DNA of 64,000 nt from JAWPMT01 sp965229785 (GCA_965229785.1 CBDDJS010000001.1:4774001-4838000); one strand, 5' to 3'; counted from the first letter of the stretch, positions 26,987 to 36,818 are shown. The notes: generated by a model from the letters alone, not told the origin. Translations and numbers: made by a program.

Positions 26987-27904
26987 ATGAAGAAAATTAT
27001 CCTATTATTAGCCTTATTGGGGAGAATAGAGCTCTCAGCACAAACTACGAAATCACAGGAACTGCATCCTTCCTGGTCACCTGACGGAGAATGGCTAACC
27101 TTTCATTCCGACAAAAATGGAAATGAGGATATATACGCGTATCATTTGAATGAGAACGATGTGGTACAACTGACCTCAAATGATAGCTCGGATACAGGGC
27201 CGGTGTGGTCCAACGATGGTGCTTTCATCGTTTTTGAATCCCTTAGAAATGGCAATAGTGATCTATATATGGTCCACTGGGAAAGTTTCCGATTATTTGA
27301 AGTCGCGACAGCACCTTATGATGAAATACAACCCACTTTTGGCATGGACGGGTCTGTTTTCTTTTCGGCCTACGTTCAGGAGAACTGGCAGTTATTCAAG
27401 GTGGATACCAAAAGTCAGGCAGAACAAATTTCCTTTGAAGCGCAGGACCACTTATCACCTGCTCCGGGGACCCGCGAACGGGAGCTCTACTACAGTATCT
27501 CAGCGCCCGACCTTCATCAAACAGATGTCGAGATCATGTTGTGGGATTTCGAGTCCGGCACCCAAACTGAAATTACTAAAGACTCTGGTGTGTCTTCAAA
27601 CGCTTCAACGCACAAGGACGCAGAATGGATCGTTTTCAACACCAAACGAAATGGCAATTGGGATCTTTATAAAATGAGAAAAGATGGGGCAGAACCAATT
27701 AGCATAACATCAAATAAAGGAAACTCATCTACTGACTTTGCCTTTACCTCGCTGGATGGTCAACCCGCCTTATCTCCCGATGGCAAACTTGTCGCATTTA
27801 TCAGTGGGCGTGCCGGTAGTTTTGATATTTGCCTCATAAGTATTGATGGACATGATTTTCGAAATCTAACTGAAGGTTGGGTAAAGGAAAGAGACAAGCA
27901 CTAA
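26987..27904 (+). CDS. TolB-like beta-propeller (PD40) secreted protein
   Basis: 305 residues. Signal peptide (MKKIILLLALLGRIELSAQ), then repeated PD40/WD40-like blades: HPSWSPDGEWLTFHSDKNGN, DTGPVWSNDGAFIVFES, ALSPDGKLVAFISGRAG. Such propellers bind peptides or sugars or form part of larger periplasmic complexes; no enzyme motif is visible. A second PD40 protein follows 48 bp downstream, so they probably form one unit. Role unknown. Confidence 0.85.
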   Translation: MKKIILLLALLGRIELSAQTTKSQELHPSWSPDGEWLTFHSDKNGNEDIYAYHLNENDVVQLTSNDSSDTGPVWSNDGAFIVFESLRNGNSDLYMVHWESFRLFEVATAPYDEIQPTFGMDGSVFFSAYVQENWQLFKVDTKSQAEQISFEAQDHLSPAPGTRERELYYSISAPDLHQTDVEIMLWDFESGTQTEITKDSGVSSNASTHKDAEWIVFNTKRNGNWDLYKMRKDGAEPISITSNKGNSSTDFAFTSLDGQPALSPDGKLVAFISGRAGSFDICLISIDGHDFRNLTEGWVKERDKH

Positions 27905-27952
27905 GGCCATTTAATGCAATAATAAAAGTTGAGATGACGGACATCAACATTC

Positions 27953-28933
27953 ATGGAATTAGACCTTAAACAACCAAAAATGAACGAACTACCAGACCTA
28001 TTGGAGAAAGGGCCAATGCCTTTGATTGTAATGTGGATGATCCTGTTGATCGGGACTTGTCCAGCATGTTCGGAAAGGGCTCACGTGATACAGGGTCGTT
28101 TTGGCAGGCCCGACATATCCCCCGATGGAAAGCACATTGTATTTGTATACGCATCACATGAAAAGGGGGTAAGAGAAATCTATGTTTCGGACATTGATGG
28201 GCGAAATACCAGGCAACTAACTCATTTTCCAGAAGCACCTATCAAGAAAGGCCCGGTTTGGTCCCCGGAAGGAAGCAAGATCGCATTTCACGGGGATATC
28301 GAGGACGGTGCACAGATTTTTGTAATGGACAAGGATGGTAGCAACCTAAAACAACTCACCGAGATGGAAGGATATAATGTTGAGCCACATTGGTCGTCAG
28401 ATGCCGATCAAATTGCTTTTAACTCCATTGTAAGCGGAGAAAAAACGCAAATGTATATCATGGATCATGATGGATCTTCACTACAAAAATTGTTCAACCC
28501 GGAAGGGAATAATTGGTATCCTCGAATCATTTCTGATCAACAAATGATGTTCACTTCAGACATAGCAGAAGGAGGTTCTTATGATATATTCATCGCCCAT
28601 TTAGATGGATCAGGGCTTAAGCAACTTACTTCAACCCAGGCCATCAACTGGTTCCCGGAGCTTTCACCAGACGGAACCCTGATCGCTTTTCACAGTAATC
28701 GAGACGATCCGACCCTAAGTGATGCGGGCAATTACAATATTTATGTGATGCATGCTGATGGTACAGGGCTTAAGCGGATCACTGATTTACCGGGGCAAGA
28801 ACTTCATGCCAAATGGTTTCCCTCCGGAGATAAATTAATTTTTGGTGCATGGTCAGTGGAGGGTGAATCACTGGGACTTTATGAAGTGAACGTGGAAACG
28901 GGTGAGGTTCAAGAAATTGTGTTGAGAAACTAA
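27953..28933 (+). CDS. TolB-like beta-propeller (PD40) lipoprotein
   Basis: 326 residues from ATG at 27953; ATGs at 27980 and 28016 are also possible. A hydrophobic segment (PLIVMWMILLIGTCPAC) suggests a lipoprotein signal. At least five PD40 blades follow (GRPDISPDGKHIVFVYAS, GPVWSPEGSKIAFHGD, PHWSSDADQIAFNS, FPELSPDGTLIAFHSN, HAKWFPSGDKLIFGA), each with the DxxG-type turn (MDKDGSNLKQLT). It resembles the TolB propeller without the N-terminal TolB domain. Paired with the preceding PD40 gene; function not known. Confidence 0.84.
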   Translation: MELDLKQPKMNELPDLLEKGPMPLIVMWMILLIGTCPACSERAHVIQGRFGRPDISPDGKHIVFVYASHEKGVREIYVSDIDGRNTRQLTHFPEAPIKKGPVWSPEGSKIAFHGDIEDGAQIFVMDKDGSNLKQLTEMEGYNVEPHWSSDADQIAFNSIVSGEKTQMYIMDHDGSSLQKLFNPEGNNWYPRIISDQQMMFTSDIAEGGSYDIFIAHLDGSGLKQLTSTQAINWFPELSPDGTLIAFHSNRDDPTLSDAGNYNIYVMHADGTGLKRITDLPGQELHAKWFPSGDKLIFGAWSVEGESLGLYEVNVETGEVQEIVLRN

Positions 28934-29085
28934 AATAAGGGTAATGAGAAGTGGTAAATCTCTACTTGACAAGGCCACCATCAAGGCTTCAAACCACATT
29001 TGGTATTAAATAAATTTATGCGAAGCATTTGAAAATTTGATATTGAAGCGCTTGCTTCCCAGCCGTTTTACTCACTTGTCGACGG

Positions 29086-29093
29086 TACTTTTG
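29086..29093 (+). promoter_or_regulatory. -7-like element directly before the SulP start
   Basis: TACTTTTG matches TAnnTTTG but ends only five bases before the ATG at 29099. If used, the mRNA would be leaderless or nearly so. No -33 TTG is found at 19-21 bp, so the match may be chance. Confidence 0.3.
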
Positions 29094-29098
29094 CCGCC

Positions 29099-31303
29099 AT
29101 GTCTTCAGAGCTCCTTGAGAATGGTTTCAGCAGCCTCAAAAAATACTGGAAAGACGATCTGGTTTCAGGTTTTTTGGTCTCCCTGATCGCTTTGCCACTT
29201 TGCCTGGGAATAGCGGTTGCATCTGGTGTCCCGCCCATGTCCGGACTGATCGCCGCGATCGTAGGAGGACTAATTATGTCCAGGTTAACCGGATCATTCG
29301 TTACCATAAGTGGACCAGCCGCCGGACTCATAGTCGTAAATCTCGGAGCGGTAGAATCTCTGGGACAAGGAGATCTTCTGGCAGGATATAAATACGCTTT
29401 AGCGGCTTTCCTGGTAGCCGGAGTGATCCAAATGATTTTAGGATTTCTTAAAGTTGGAAAGTTCGGAGACTTTTTCCCATCTGCGGCAGTTCATGGCATG
29501 CTGGCAGCCATAGGCGTAATCATCATTGTAAAACAATTGTTTGTGGCGCTGGACTACACACCGGAAGCTGGTCATGTTCACGGTATCCTCGGGTCCATCA
29601 TCCAAATTCCGAATGCGTTTATCAACATGAATCCTGAGATTGCAATCATTGCTCTCATCAGCATTTTTATCCTGATCATTCATCCTCACATCCAATTCAA
29701 ACCCATCAGGATGATCCCAGCACCCATGTGGGTCATCATATGTTCGATCCCTTTCTCACATATTTTCGACTTATTTCACGAGCATGACTATAAACTCATT
29801 GGGCAGGTATATCACTTAGGCCCTAAAAACCTTGTGAACCTTCCGGAGAAGGTGGTTGAAGGAATCGTCCTTCCTGATTTTGGTATGGCTACTACCAGTG
29901 CCTTCTGGATGGCAGTACTTAGTATCTCATTAGTGGCCAGTCTGGAGTCTTTGTTAAGTGCACAAGCCGTTGATACCCTGGACCCATATCATCGAAAGTC
30001 CAACCTCAACAAAGACGTATCTGCTATGGGAGCAGGCAGTGCGCTTTCAGGTCTTGTGGGTGGTTTGCCTATAATTTCTGAGATCGTGCGGAGTTCGGCC
30101 AATATTGGAAATGGAGGCAAGACGCAGTGGGCCAATTTCTTTCATGGAGGTTTTTTGTTGGTATTCCTATTGCTTGGGAAACCCATCATTGAACAAATCC
30201 CTTTGGCGGCCCTGGCAGCCATGCTGATCCATGTAGGGTTCAGGCTGGCTTCTCCATCCGAGTTCAAGCATGTCTATCAAATAGGCAAAGAACAGCTCCT
30301 GATCTTTTTAACCACCCTCATTACTGTACTGGCTACTGACCTGATCATTGGTGTACTGGCAGGTATTCTGATGCAGGTATTGATTCACCTCTACTACGGA
30401 GCTCCACTTAAGTTTTTATTCAAATCAAGATTTGATTACGCCAGGAATCAGGATCAGGATGTGATCTACCTTCAACATTCCGCCATTTTCTCAAACTACA
30501 TTTCCTTAAAATCGGAAATAGAAAGACGCAGAGAACAAGGTCGACTGGTCATTGACTTTACGCATGTAAACCTGATCGATCATACCTTCCGGACTCACCT
30601 CAATGGATTGATAAAGGAATGGCGTAACGAAGAGAAGCAATTGATCCTTGCCAACGCGGAACATCTCATACCTGTTTCGGATCACCCGCTTGCCACACAA
30701 GTCAGGAAAGATGCCCTCCCAACAATACAAGATTCATTGACAGATCATCAGCAACATCTGAATACAATTGCGTCGAAAAATGAATGGAAATTCCTGCCTT
30801 CTAAAACCATCTCTTTCGACCATTTTGTCGGGTTTAATTTTGGGGTAAATAGCAGGATCGTACATGCACAGAATATCGTTTCTGGCAAATATGAAGGCGT
30901 GCGCCTGATCTATTCTGAGATCATTTATGACCGGACCCCAGATACTGCGTCAGCAGATGCGCAATTGTCCGTGCTGATGATCAAACCGCCCAACAATATT
31001 CCCGTATTCATTCTGGAGCGTGAAGGGTTCTTCGAGAAGGTAACCGACCTGGCATTTCGAGCTGATATTGACTTTGAAGCCTATCCGGCTTTCTCTGACA
31101 AGTTTGTACTTAAAGGACCCAATGAAGATTCTATCAGAAACTTCTTCCATCCCGGAATTATTCGCAAAATAGAACAGCATCCAAATTTTCACATGGAGAG
31201 TAATGGTGAGGCCATACTGCTTTATCGCTTGGATAAAGCAGATAATGATGCTGCCATTAGCGAATTGATCCGTTTTGGAAAAATTTTGGCTTTGATGGTT
31301 TGA
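29099..31303 (+). CDS. SulP family inorganic anion transporter with extended C-terminus
   Basis: 734 residues. The N-terminal 430 residues form the SulP membrane domain: DLVSGFLVSLIALPLCLGIAVASG, then GLIAAIVGGLIMSRLTGS, and the family motif in VASLESLLSAQAVDTLDP. A STAS-like cytoplasmic segment follows (about 455-530, GRLVIDFTHVNLIDHTF). The last 170 residues (GFNFGVNSRIVHAQNIVSG onward) form an additional alpha/beta domain that ordinary SulP proteins lack but that recurs in Bacteroidota. Substrate could be sulfate, bicarbonate or another anion; no carbonic anhydrase gene is adjacent. Convergent with the SIR2-TPR gene. Confidence 0.88.
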   Translation: MSSELLENGFSSLKKYWKDDLVSGFLVSLIALPLCLGIAVASGVPPMSGLIAAIVGGLIMSRLTGSFVTISGPAAGLIVVNLGAVESLGQGDLLAGYKYALAAFLVAGVIQMILGFLKVGKFGDFFPSAAVHGMLAAIGVIIIVKQLFVALDYTPEAGHVHGILGSIIQIPNAFINMNPEIAIIALISIFILIIHPHIQFKPIRMIPAPMWVIICSIPFSHIFDLFHEHDYKLIGQVYHLGPKNLVNLPEKVVEGIVLPDFGMATTSAFWMAVLSISLVASLESLLSAQAVDTLDPYHRKSNLNKDVSAMGAGSALSGLVGGLPIISEIVRSSANIGNGGKTQWANFFHGGFLLVFLLLGKPIIEQIPLAALAAMLIHVGFRLASPSEFKHVYQIGKEQLLIFLTTLITVLATDLIIGVLAGILMQVLIHLYYGAPLKFLFKSRFDYARNQDQDVIYLQHSAIFSNYISLKSEIERRREQGRLVIDFTHVNLIDHTFRTHLNGLIKEWRNEEKQLILANAEHLIPVSDHPLATQVRKDALPTIQDSLTDHQQHLNTIASKNEWKFLPSKTISFDHFVGFNFGVNSRIVHAQNIVSGKYEGVRLIYSEIIYDRTPDTASADAQLSVLMIKPPNNIPVFILEREGFFEKVTDLAFRADIDFEAYPAFSDKFVLKGPNEDSIRNFFHPGIIRKIEQHPNFHMESNGEAILLYRLDKADNDAAISELIRFGKILALMV

Positions 31304-31319
31304 CCGGAGGGATAAATGC

Positions 31320-31338
31320 AGGTGAGTGTTGCTCACCT
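31320..31338. terminator. Hairpin between convergent SulP and SIR2-TPR genes
   Basis: AGGTGAG (31320-31326) and CTCACCT (31332-31338) form a perfect 7-bp stem with a five-base loop, 17 bp after the SulP stop. There is no real T tract, so termination strength is doubtful; it could serve either strand. Confidence 0.45.
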
Positions 31339-31387
31339 CTTCGCTTACCATCAGCGTTTCAGAAATTATGAGCCGCCCAGCAATAGA

Positions 31388-34300
31388 TCAGGTGATCTCA
31401 AACAAGAATTCTTTCTCCTCCTGAATGTTATACTTCTTTAATTTCTTATGAAACTGTTTGTCTATTGGGTAATGGTGCCCTAGCCTGTCATTACAGCGAT
31501 TGACGTACATCTGATCAAATGTTTTTAGATAAAAACCTACTTTTTTGTGTGTTTCGTTATGCTCAAAAAGTGACTTAGCTACGTTAAAGTAATGGGTCGC
31601 CGCTGCCTGATCCCCTAAAAGGTGTTGTAGTATTCCCCACCAATAATTGGCATAACCTTCCTCGCTCCGATCCACATTTATGGCTAGGGAAACCCACTTT
31701 TCAATCCACGACCTTGCCTGATCAAACTTCTTTTGCAAAAGGCAAATCTGCACCAACCGATTAATCACAAAACATTGATCATGTTTACGACCGAATTTCC
31801 TGAATAGAAAAAAACATTTTCTAAAGTCCTTTTTGGCTTCCCTGAGCTGTTTTCTGGCAAGGTGCAGCGATCCTTTGGCCAGATATAGGTCAGCATCCCG
31901 TACATCCAGGTCATTTTCCTTCATGACTTCCTCGCACCGGGTCAGATATTGTTCCGCTTTATCGTGATCGTCACAGGAAGTATAAGTCCTTCCTCCGATC
32001 AACAACGCAAAACTATGATCGGAACGTACCGGGCTTTTTTGGGCAAAATCCACCGCATGTTCCAGGTTTTCATGAACACCAGCCATGTCCTTTTTATAGC
32101 CACATGAAGCGGCGCGGTGCAAGTGATATTTGTAAGCAACCGACGGGTCTGAATCCACTTCAAACCAGTCGGCGATTTCATCTAGTAGTCTCTCGGCTTC
32201 AATCTCTAGCTTTTGCAAGGATTTTAATCTGACAAGCTCTATGGTTATGCGCGTCCATAGTGACCATTCTTCCAACTTTCTCAAGATCTTTCTCGACTTG
32301 CTCATATAGAGATTAGCCTGATAATACGCCTGCTTTCTGGACAGGTAATCTCCATGGTTGCCCAAAACAATGGCAGTGGTATAATCATCTTTGCTCTTGT
32401 AAGCCATGTCAAGTGCCTTTTGACTGTAGCTTAATCCCAAATCCAGATCCCCATCTACGATCACGACCAATTCGGCCAACTTCCAATAAATCTGAATGAG
32501 AACCGGTCCTTTGCCCTTTTCAAGGACCTTGAGTGATTGCTGTAAAGCTGACCTGGCATCGGCATATTTCCCTTCACGATAATAGGAATATCCCAGGCTT
32601 ACCTGGACCTCCGCTTTGCCTCTTTCATCTCTGATGATGTCGAGGATATCAATGGACATTTGAAAGTATTGGTGTGCTCTTGAAAAATCCTGTTTCGACG
32701 AATAGTTTGAACCAATACTTCTATAGAGATTGGCGATCATGTCTTGCCTATGAACTGCCTCAAAATGGGTCACCGCCCTCCTAACGTGATAAGCAAATTC
32801 AGCCTTATTGTCCATGATCAGGTCTGCACAAAAAGCGTGATTTTCACCCAATCGAAGATGATTCTTGACGTTGATAAGATGTTTCCTTGAGTCTGTGAGG
32901 TTTTGATAAACCTGATCCCCTTCACCGACTTGTAGCTTATGCCAGCTCCTGGTCAATTCAAGTTGAGCAACCTTAGCCAGGCACCCTGATTCCTGGTACA
33001 TGGATTGCGCCGTTTCTATGAGATGAATGGCCTCCTGAGAATTACCATCCAGGGTATGTTTGTACCAGGCTTGTGAAAACAGAGCATTCGCCATTCCAGT
33101 CTTGCAATCAAGATGCTCATATATCTCATATGCCTTTCGCGCTTTCCTTAAGGCTCCCTGAAAATCATTTTTACGCTGTAAAAGTTCTGAGTATTCGATT
33201 AAAGTGTTGGCCCAACTTGCTTTTGCGTCTATTAAAAAATATTGCTCAATGGCTTTCCTGAAATAATTCTCAGCGGACTTAAGCTTCCTTTCCTGAAAGA
33301 GCAAGATCGCTATTTTCTGATAGGCTATACCGATATCCACAGCAACTTCACTGGATAGGGCACGCTTAAGGAATGCAAAGTATTTCTTCCTGGCAAGGGA
33401 CTTATTGTGAACCAGGTTTTGATCCCCTTCCAAAAGAATCTTCCGATGTATTTCACCAAAGGGCTGGCCCTTGGTTTCGCTCAATGCCTCTACCTCACTG
33501 ATTTCCACAATCAGGTCAAGATGGTATCCTAACAGCCTTTTAATTCGCACAATGATGTTAAGTACCCGTCTGTATTTTTCCAGGTCAGCCACCGCCAGTC
33601 GTTTGGTTTTGATGCGCCGGGATCTAACTAATGCCTCCTGGACAGAACCTCTTGCTATCAAATGCTCAATATGGGCTAATTCCAGGTCTAATCGATGCTT
33701 CTCAGCACCAGATGTACTGACAAATGATTCCGCTTTCTTAAGGTATACTTCCGACATCAATGATTGTCCGTCATCCGTGCGCTCTCCTATGGTCTCATAA
33801 TATTCTCTTATATACAAACGCGAATAGAATAAGAAGGCATTACTACCCAGTTGCTCCTGAATGGTTTCAGAGGTCTTCAATAAGGCTATGGCCTTTCTGT
33901 ACTTCCCCTGATCGGCAAAGAGAAAGGCTTCCTTATTAAGCAAAGAGCTCAATACTTGCTGATCCGAGAGAATTTCAGCCAACCCTCGCGCTTTAGCATA
34001 ATATCTCCTCGCCTGGGCTTTCAAACCTGTGGAAGCCAGCGCTCCTCCCAAACTGGCCCAAACCATCAGCACCCCTTGCATCGAACCGGCTATTTTGTAG
34101 TTTTTCTCCGCCAGCCTGAAATATTTGACGGCCTTCTTATGATTAACTCCACCACTTTCTAATGTCCCAAGGTTGTGATACACGTCACCGAGGCCAACCC
34201 TATTATTTTCTGCGGTATAAATCTTCAGGGCTTGCTCATAACACCTCTCTGCCTGCCGATACTTACCCAAATTGACATACGCAATTCCTAATACCGTCAG

Positions 34301-35623
34301 ATCTATTGGTTTTTGAATCAACCGGCCTTTTTCCAATCGTTCCAGCGCAAGGATATTTTTCTTTAGAAGGGTGGCTGCTTCCTGATTTTTGCCAATTCTG
34401 GACAAATGGGAAGCATAATTCCTTAGTGCCAGCACTTTATCAATCGAATGATTCTTTTGCCGATATTTTCGATAGACTTTCGACCGATAAGAAAAGGCCA
34501 GCGCATTTTCTTCAGCCAGTTCAAGAAGCATCGCCGATAACACATCCCTGGAAGGAACCCTCGTTACCCAGTCAGAGACAATGGGCTTCCATTCGATAGG
34601 TGCGCGCCCGTTTGATCCGGATTTCAACAGGCCTTTCACCAGATTATCCGTGTTTGCGTACCACCAGTGATTATTCGCTCCCAAATGTCGGAATGGATTC
34701 CTTGGGAGTAATTCACTCGCAATTCTGTTTGCCTCTGCAATATTCTCTTTCTGTAAAAGGTTGCGTCTTTTGGTAGCCAGTGTTTTACGATAGGCAGGAG
34801 TCTTTCGGACATCTACCACATCTTTCAGCTTTCTTAATTCATCCCTATCTCCATGGCCATTATGATTGATGTAAAGCAGTTGTTTTTCGGAATGCTTAAG
34901 ATTTTTAAGATAGGGCGTAATATCCAGGCTATCAGAGCAACTATACCCCATAATCGCTATTTTCTGATGACCTCTGGCTTTACTGAAAAACTCCCTTACC
35001 AGACGCCTACGGATCGACTGATATTTCTGTTTTGCAATCTGTGAAATGGTAATGACCAGCTCCTCTTTTCTGGTGATACAACCATGGATCTTAATGAGCC
35101 GAGGCACTTTACTTGCCCAATCACAGTTTCCGAAGTAATTCGAAGACTGGGTGGCCATGGTATTATGGACCTGGTAAGAAAAAGAAGGATCGGCTTCCAC
35201 GATTTTGTCTAACGCCTGCTCGATAAGCGTATCAAAATTGGTGGTCATTATAGAACCCACTTTCCCTTCATACATCATTTGAGCCATCAACTGATGGGTG
35301 TGATTTGGCTCGGCCTTCAGGTGACTATTGTCAAATACATTGAAAAGAATATTTTGAGTTATTTCCGGAGCCGCGTTGACTAGAGTTTCAATGATGGATT
35401 CGAAGGGGAGGTTCTTCGCCAATATTTGATCCTTCTCAACAGGCGATAACCCAATGGCGCTAAACAAATAAGGGATCAATCCTCCATTTCCCAGTACCTC
35501 AGGCACTCCTGAATTCACAGAGATCCCGGCACCACAAAATATGGCAAGTTGACCATCATCAACTTGATTAAAGTATTGATCAATTAAAGCTTCCTCCTTC
35601 ATGTTTTGCAGTTGGCCTACCAT
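31388..35623 (-). CDS. SIR2-like domain fused to a long TPR array; candidate anti-phage NADase
   Basis: 1411 residues from ATG at 35623 (a TTG at 35638 and an ATG at 35602 are alternatives). Residues about 15-260 are SIR2-like: GAGIS (31-35), TTNFD (127-131) with the NAD-site Asn, IKIHG with the catalytic His near 180, and GYSCSD near 230. The rest, about 380-1390, is a near-continuous TPR superhelix of perhaps 22-26 repeats (for example GIAYVNLGKYRQAERCYEQA). No P-loop, STAND or protease motif is seen. SIR2 effectors fused to sensor domains (DSR1/2, Avs5, ThsA) destroy NAD+ on phage infection. By analogy the TPR array would sense and the SIR2 domain kill. Function is inferred. Confidence 0.87.
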   Translation of the reverse strand: MVGQLQNMKEEALIDQYFNQVDDGQLAIFCGAGISVNSGVPEVLGNGGLIPYLFSAIGLSPVEKDQILAKNLPFESIIETLVNAAPEITQNILFNVFDNSHLKAEPNHTHQLMAQMMYEGKVGSIMTTNFDTLIEQALDKIVEADPSFSYQVHNTMATQSSNYFGNCDWASKVPRLIKIHGCITRKEELVITISQIAKQKYQSIRRRLVREFFSKARGHQKIAIMGYSCSDSLDITPYLKNLKHSEKQLLYINHNGHGDRDELRKLKDVVDVRKTPAYRKTLATKRRNLLQKENIAEANRIASELLPRNPFRHLGANNHWWYANTDNLVKGLLKSGSNGRAPIEWKPIVSDWVTRVPSRDVLSAMLLELAEENALAFSYRSKVYRKYRQKNHSIDKVLALRNYASHLSRIGKNQEAATLLKKNILALERLEKGRLIQKPIDLTVLGIAYVNLGKYRQAERCYEQALKIYTAENNRVGLGDVYHNLGTLESGGVNHKKAVKYFRLAEKNYKIAGSMQGVLMVWASLGGALASTGLKAQARRYYAKARGLAEILSDQQVLSSLLNKEAFLFADQGKYRKAIALLKTSETIQEQLGSNAFLFYSRLYIREYYETIGERTDDGQSLMSEVYLKKAESFVSTSGAEKHRLDLELAHIEHLIARGSVQEALVRSRRIKTKRLAVADLEKYRRVLNIIVRIKRLLGYHLDLIVEISEVEALSETKGQPFGEIHRKILLEGDQNLVHNKSLARKKYFAFLKRALSSEVAVDIGIAYQKIAILLFQERKLKSAENYFRKAIEQYFLIDAKASWANTLIEYSELLQRKNDFQGALRKARKAYEIYEHLDCKTGMANALFSQAWYKHTLDGNSQEAIHLIETAQSMYQESGCLAKVAQLELTRSWHKLQVGEGDQVYQNLTDSRKHLINVKNHLRLGENHAFCADLIMDNKAEFAYHVRRAVTHFEAVHRQDMIANLYRSIGSNYSSKQDFSRAHQYFQMSIDILDIIRDERGKAEVQVSLGYSYYREGKYADARSALQQSLKVLEKGKGPVLIQIYWKLAELVVIVDGDLDLGLSYSQKALDMAYKSKDDYTTAIVLGNHGDYLSRKQAYYQANLYMSKSRKILRKLEEWSLWTRITIELVRLKSLQKLEIEAERLLDEIADWFEVDSDPSVAYKYHLHRAASCGYKKDMAGVHENLEHAVDFAQKSPVRSDHSFALLIGGRTYTSCDDHDKAEQYLTRCEEVMKENDLDVRDADLYLAKGSLHLARKQLREAKKDFRKCFFLFRKFGRKHDQCFVINRLVQICLLQKKFDQARSWIEKWVSLAINVDRSEEGYANYWWGILQHLLGDQAAATHYFNVAKSLFEHNETHKKVGFYLKTFDQMYVNRCNDRLGHHYPIDKQFHKKLKKYNIQEEKEFLFEIT

Positions 35624-35765
35624 CTGTAAGATAGGCAACTGTCATATTAATATCGCACAAATAGATTCTCAAATAGGGAATTGATATGGCCCAATGAGAG
35701 CGGAAACTAGCGTGGAAACAGTTAAAAGAATGACCAATTTTCTGAATAGGCTAACCAGCTAGATT

Positions 35766-36218
35766 TTAATCTTTGTTCGATATTTCCTCAATAAACCGAT
35801 AGATAGCTTCTTTCTCCGTCGAGTCCCAATTTGCCTCTTCATGCATGAGCAGATAGTTGGGTGGAGGCATTTCTGCTCTCTTTATCTCCTCTACCATGAG
35901 GGCCAGTAATTCTGCTCTTTCCAAAGCATTGTACTTTCCCCAGTCGCTAAGGTTTAACTTTCCTTTTCCATGTTGGATATGCCCCTGAATCCAATTAGAT
36001 ATTGGAGGAAAATAGGCATAAAATGGATATCGCGTTCGATTTGAGTGGCAGTCGTAGCACCCAGTTTGTATCAGGTTGGCAACCACCTGTGGAGGCTTGT
36101 GGATATTCATGAAATCATGCATTTCATCCGTATGGCCCTTGGTTTCCGGCAAAGAATATAGGGTTAGGGCTACATAACCTGCACAAAAAATGAATATTAT
36201 CCTTCGCGTCTTTTTCAT
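35766..36218 (-). CDS. Haem-binding domain protein, single c-type haem
   Basis: 150 residues. An N-terminal helix (about 6-22) exports or anchors it. A single CYDCH motif at 54-58 sits in the family sequence TGCYDCHSNRTRYPFYAYFPPISNW, and MPPPNYLLMH near the C-terminus supplies candidate Met/His ligands. This matches the Haem_bd (PF14376-type) family common in Bacteroidota, whose electron partners are unknown. It starts 9 bp after the dioxygenase-like lipoprotein gene, so the two are very likely cotranscribed and act together outside the cytoplasm. Confidence 0.88.
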   Translation of the reverse strand: MKKTRRIIFIFCAGYVALTLYSLPETKGHTDEMHDFMNIHKPPQVVANLIQTGCYDCHSNRTRYPFYAYFPPISNWIQGHIQHGKGKLNLSDWGKYNALERAELLALMVEEIKRAEMPPPNYLLMHEEANWDSTEKEAIYRFIEEISNKD

Positions 36219-36227
36219 CAGAAAGGA

Positions 36228-36818
36228 TTATTGGGTCAATGATATAGTTACAAAACCAATAAGAACTCCATGCTCTGTTGCGTAAAGATCCGCTAGAAAA
36301 TGTTGATCACTCTGATGAACAAACCTCCTGAACATCCAGGTGGAAAAGTGCTTGAAATGTATATCATAAGCCTTGGGCGTTGCCCCTGCGATGCTCGTAT
36401 GAATATGTCTGTTATCTGAAGAGGATCCGTAATTACCGGGAAGTATGGTATGAATGAAAATCCTGCCAAGCGAATCTGTTTTGGCCATGCCTCTCAGTCT
36501 CGCAGTAGAGTCATTTCCCTGATCAACAACATCGTAATTGCCTTCGTCATCGGTATGAAAAAAGGTTACCTCTCTGTTGATAACTGGTTCAGCAGTGGTT
36601 CGATCCCTAACAGTAAGACAAAGTTTCAGTTGTCGGCCAGGCTCTGATCCGTTATAGATTTTAACAGACGATTGAACATCCAGCGTTTCAAAGGTTTCCA
36701 GAAGCTGCATAGCTTCATCGGCAGCCTGATCGATTTCTGGCTGACCAGCACAACTTACAATGATCAAAAAGATCATATAGAATCCTTTTTTCAATTTAAG
36801 TATCCGCATCTGATACAT
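36228..36818 (-). CDS. Lipoprotein with intradiol-dioxygenase-like fold
   Basis: 196 residues. Lipoprotein signal with Cys23 (IFLIIVSC). From about 65 the sequence follows the intradiol ring-cleavage dioxygenase beta-sandwich: VTFFHTDDEGNYD gives Tyr95, ILPGNYG gives Tyr130, and RHIHTSI gives His138 and His140. These are the four ferric-iron ligands of protocatechuate and catechol dioxygenases, so iron binding and activity are plausible. The protein is shorter than classical dioxygenases and lies in the envelope, where catechol metabolites are not normally cleaved; the substrate may be an exogenous aromatic or siderophore-like compound. Cotranscribed with the haem-binding gene. Confidence 0.8.
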   Translation of the reverse strand: MYQMRILKLKKGFYMIFLIIVSCAGQPEIDQAADEAMQLLETFETLDVQSSVKIYNGSEPGRQLKLCLTVRDRTTAEPVINREVTFFHTDDEGNYDVVDQGNDSTARLRGMAKTDSLGRIFIHTILPGNYGSSSDNRHIHTSIAGATPKAYDIHFKHFSTWMFRRFVHQSDQHFLADLYATEHGVLIGFVTISLTQ

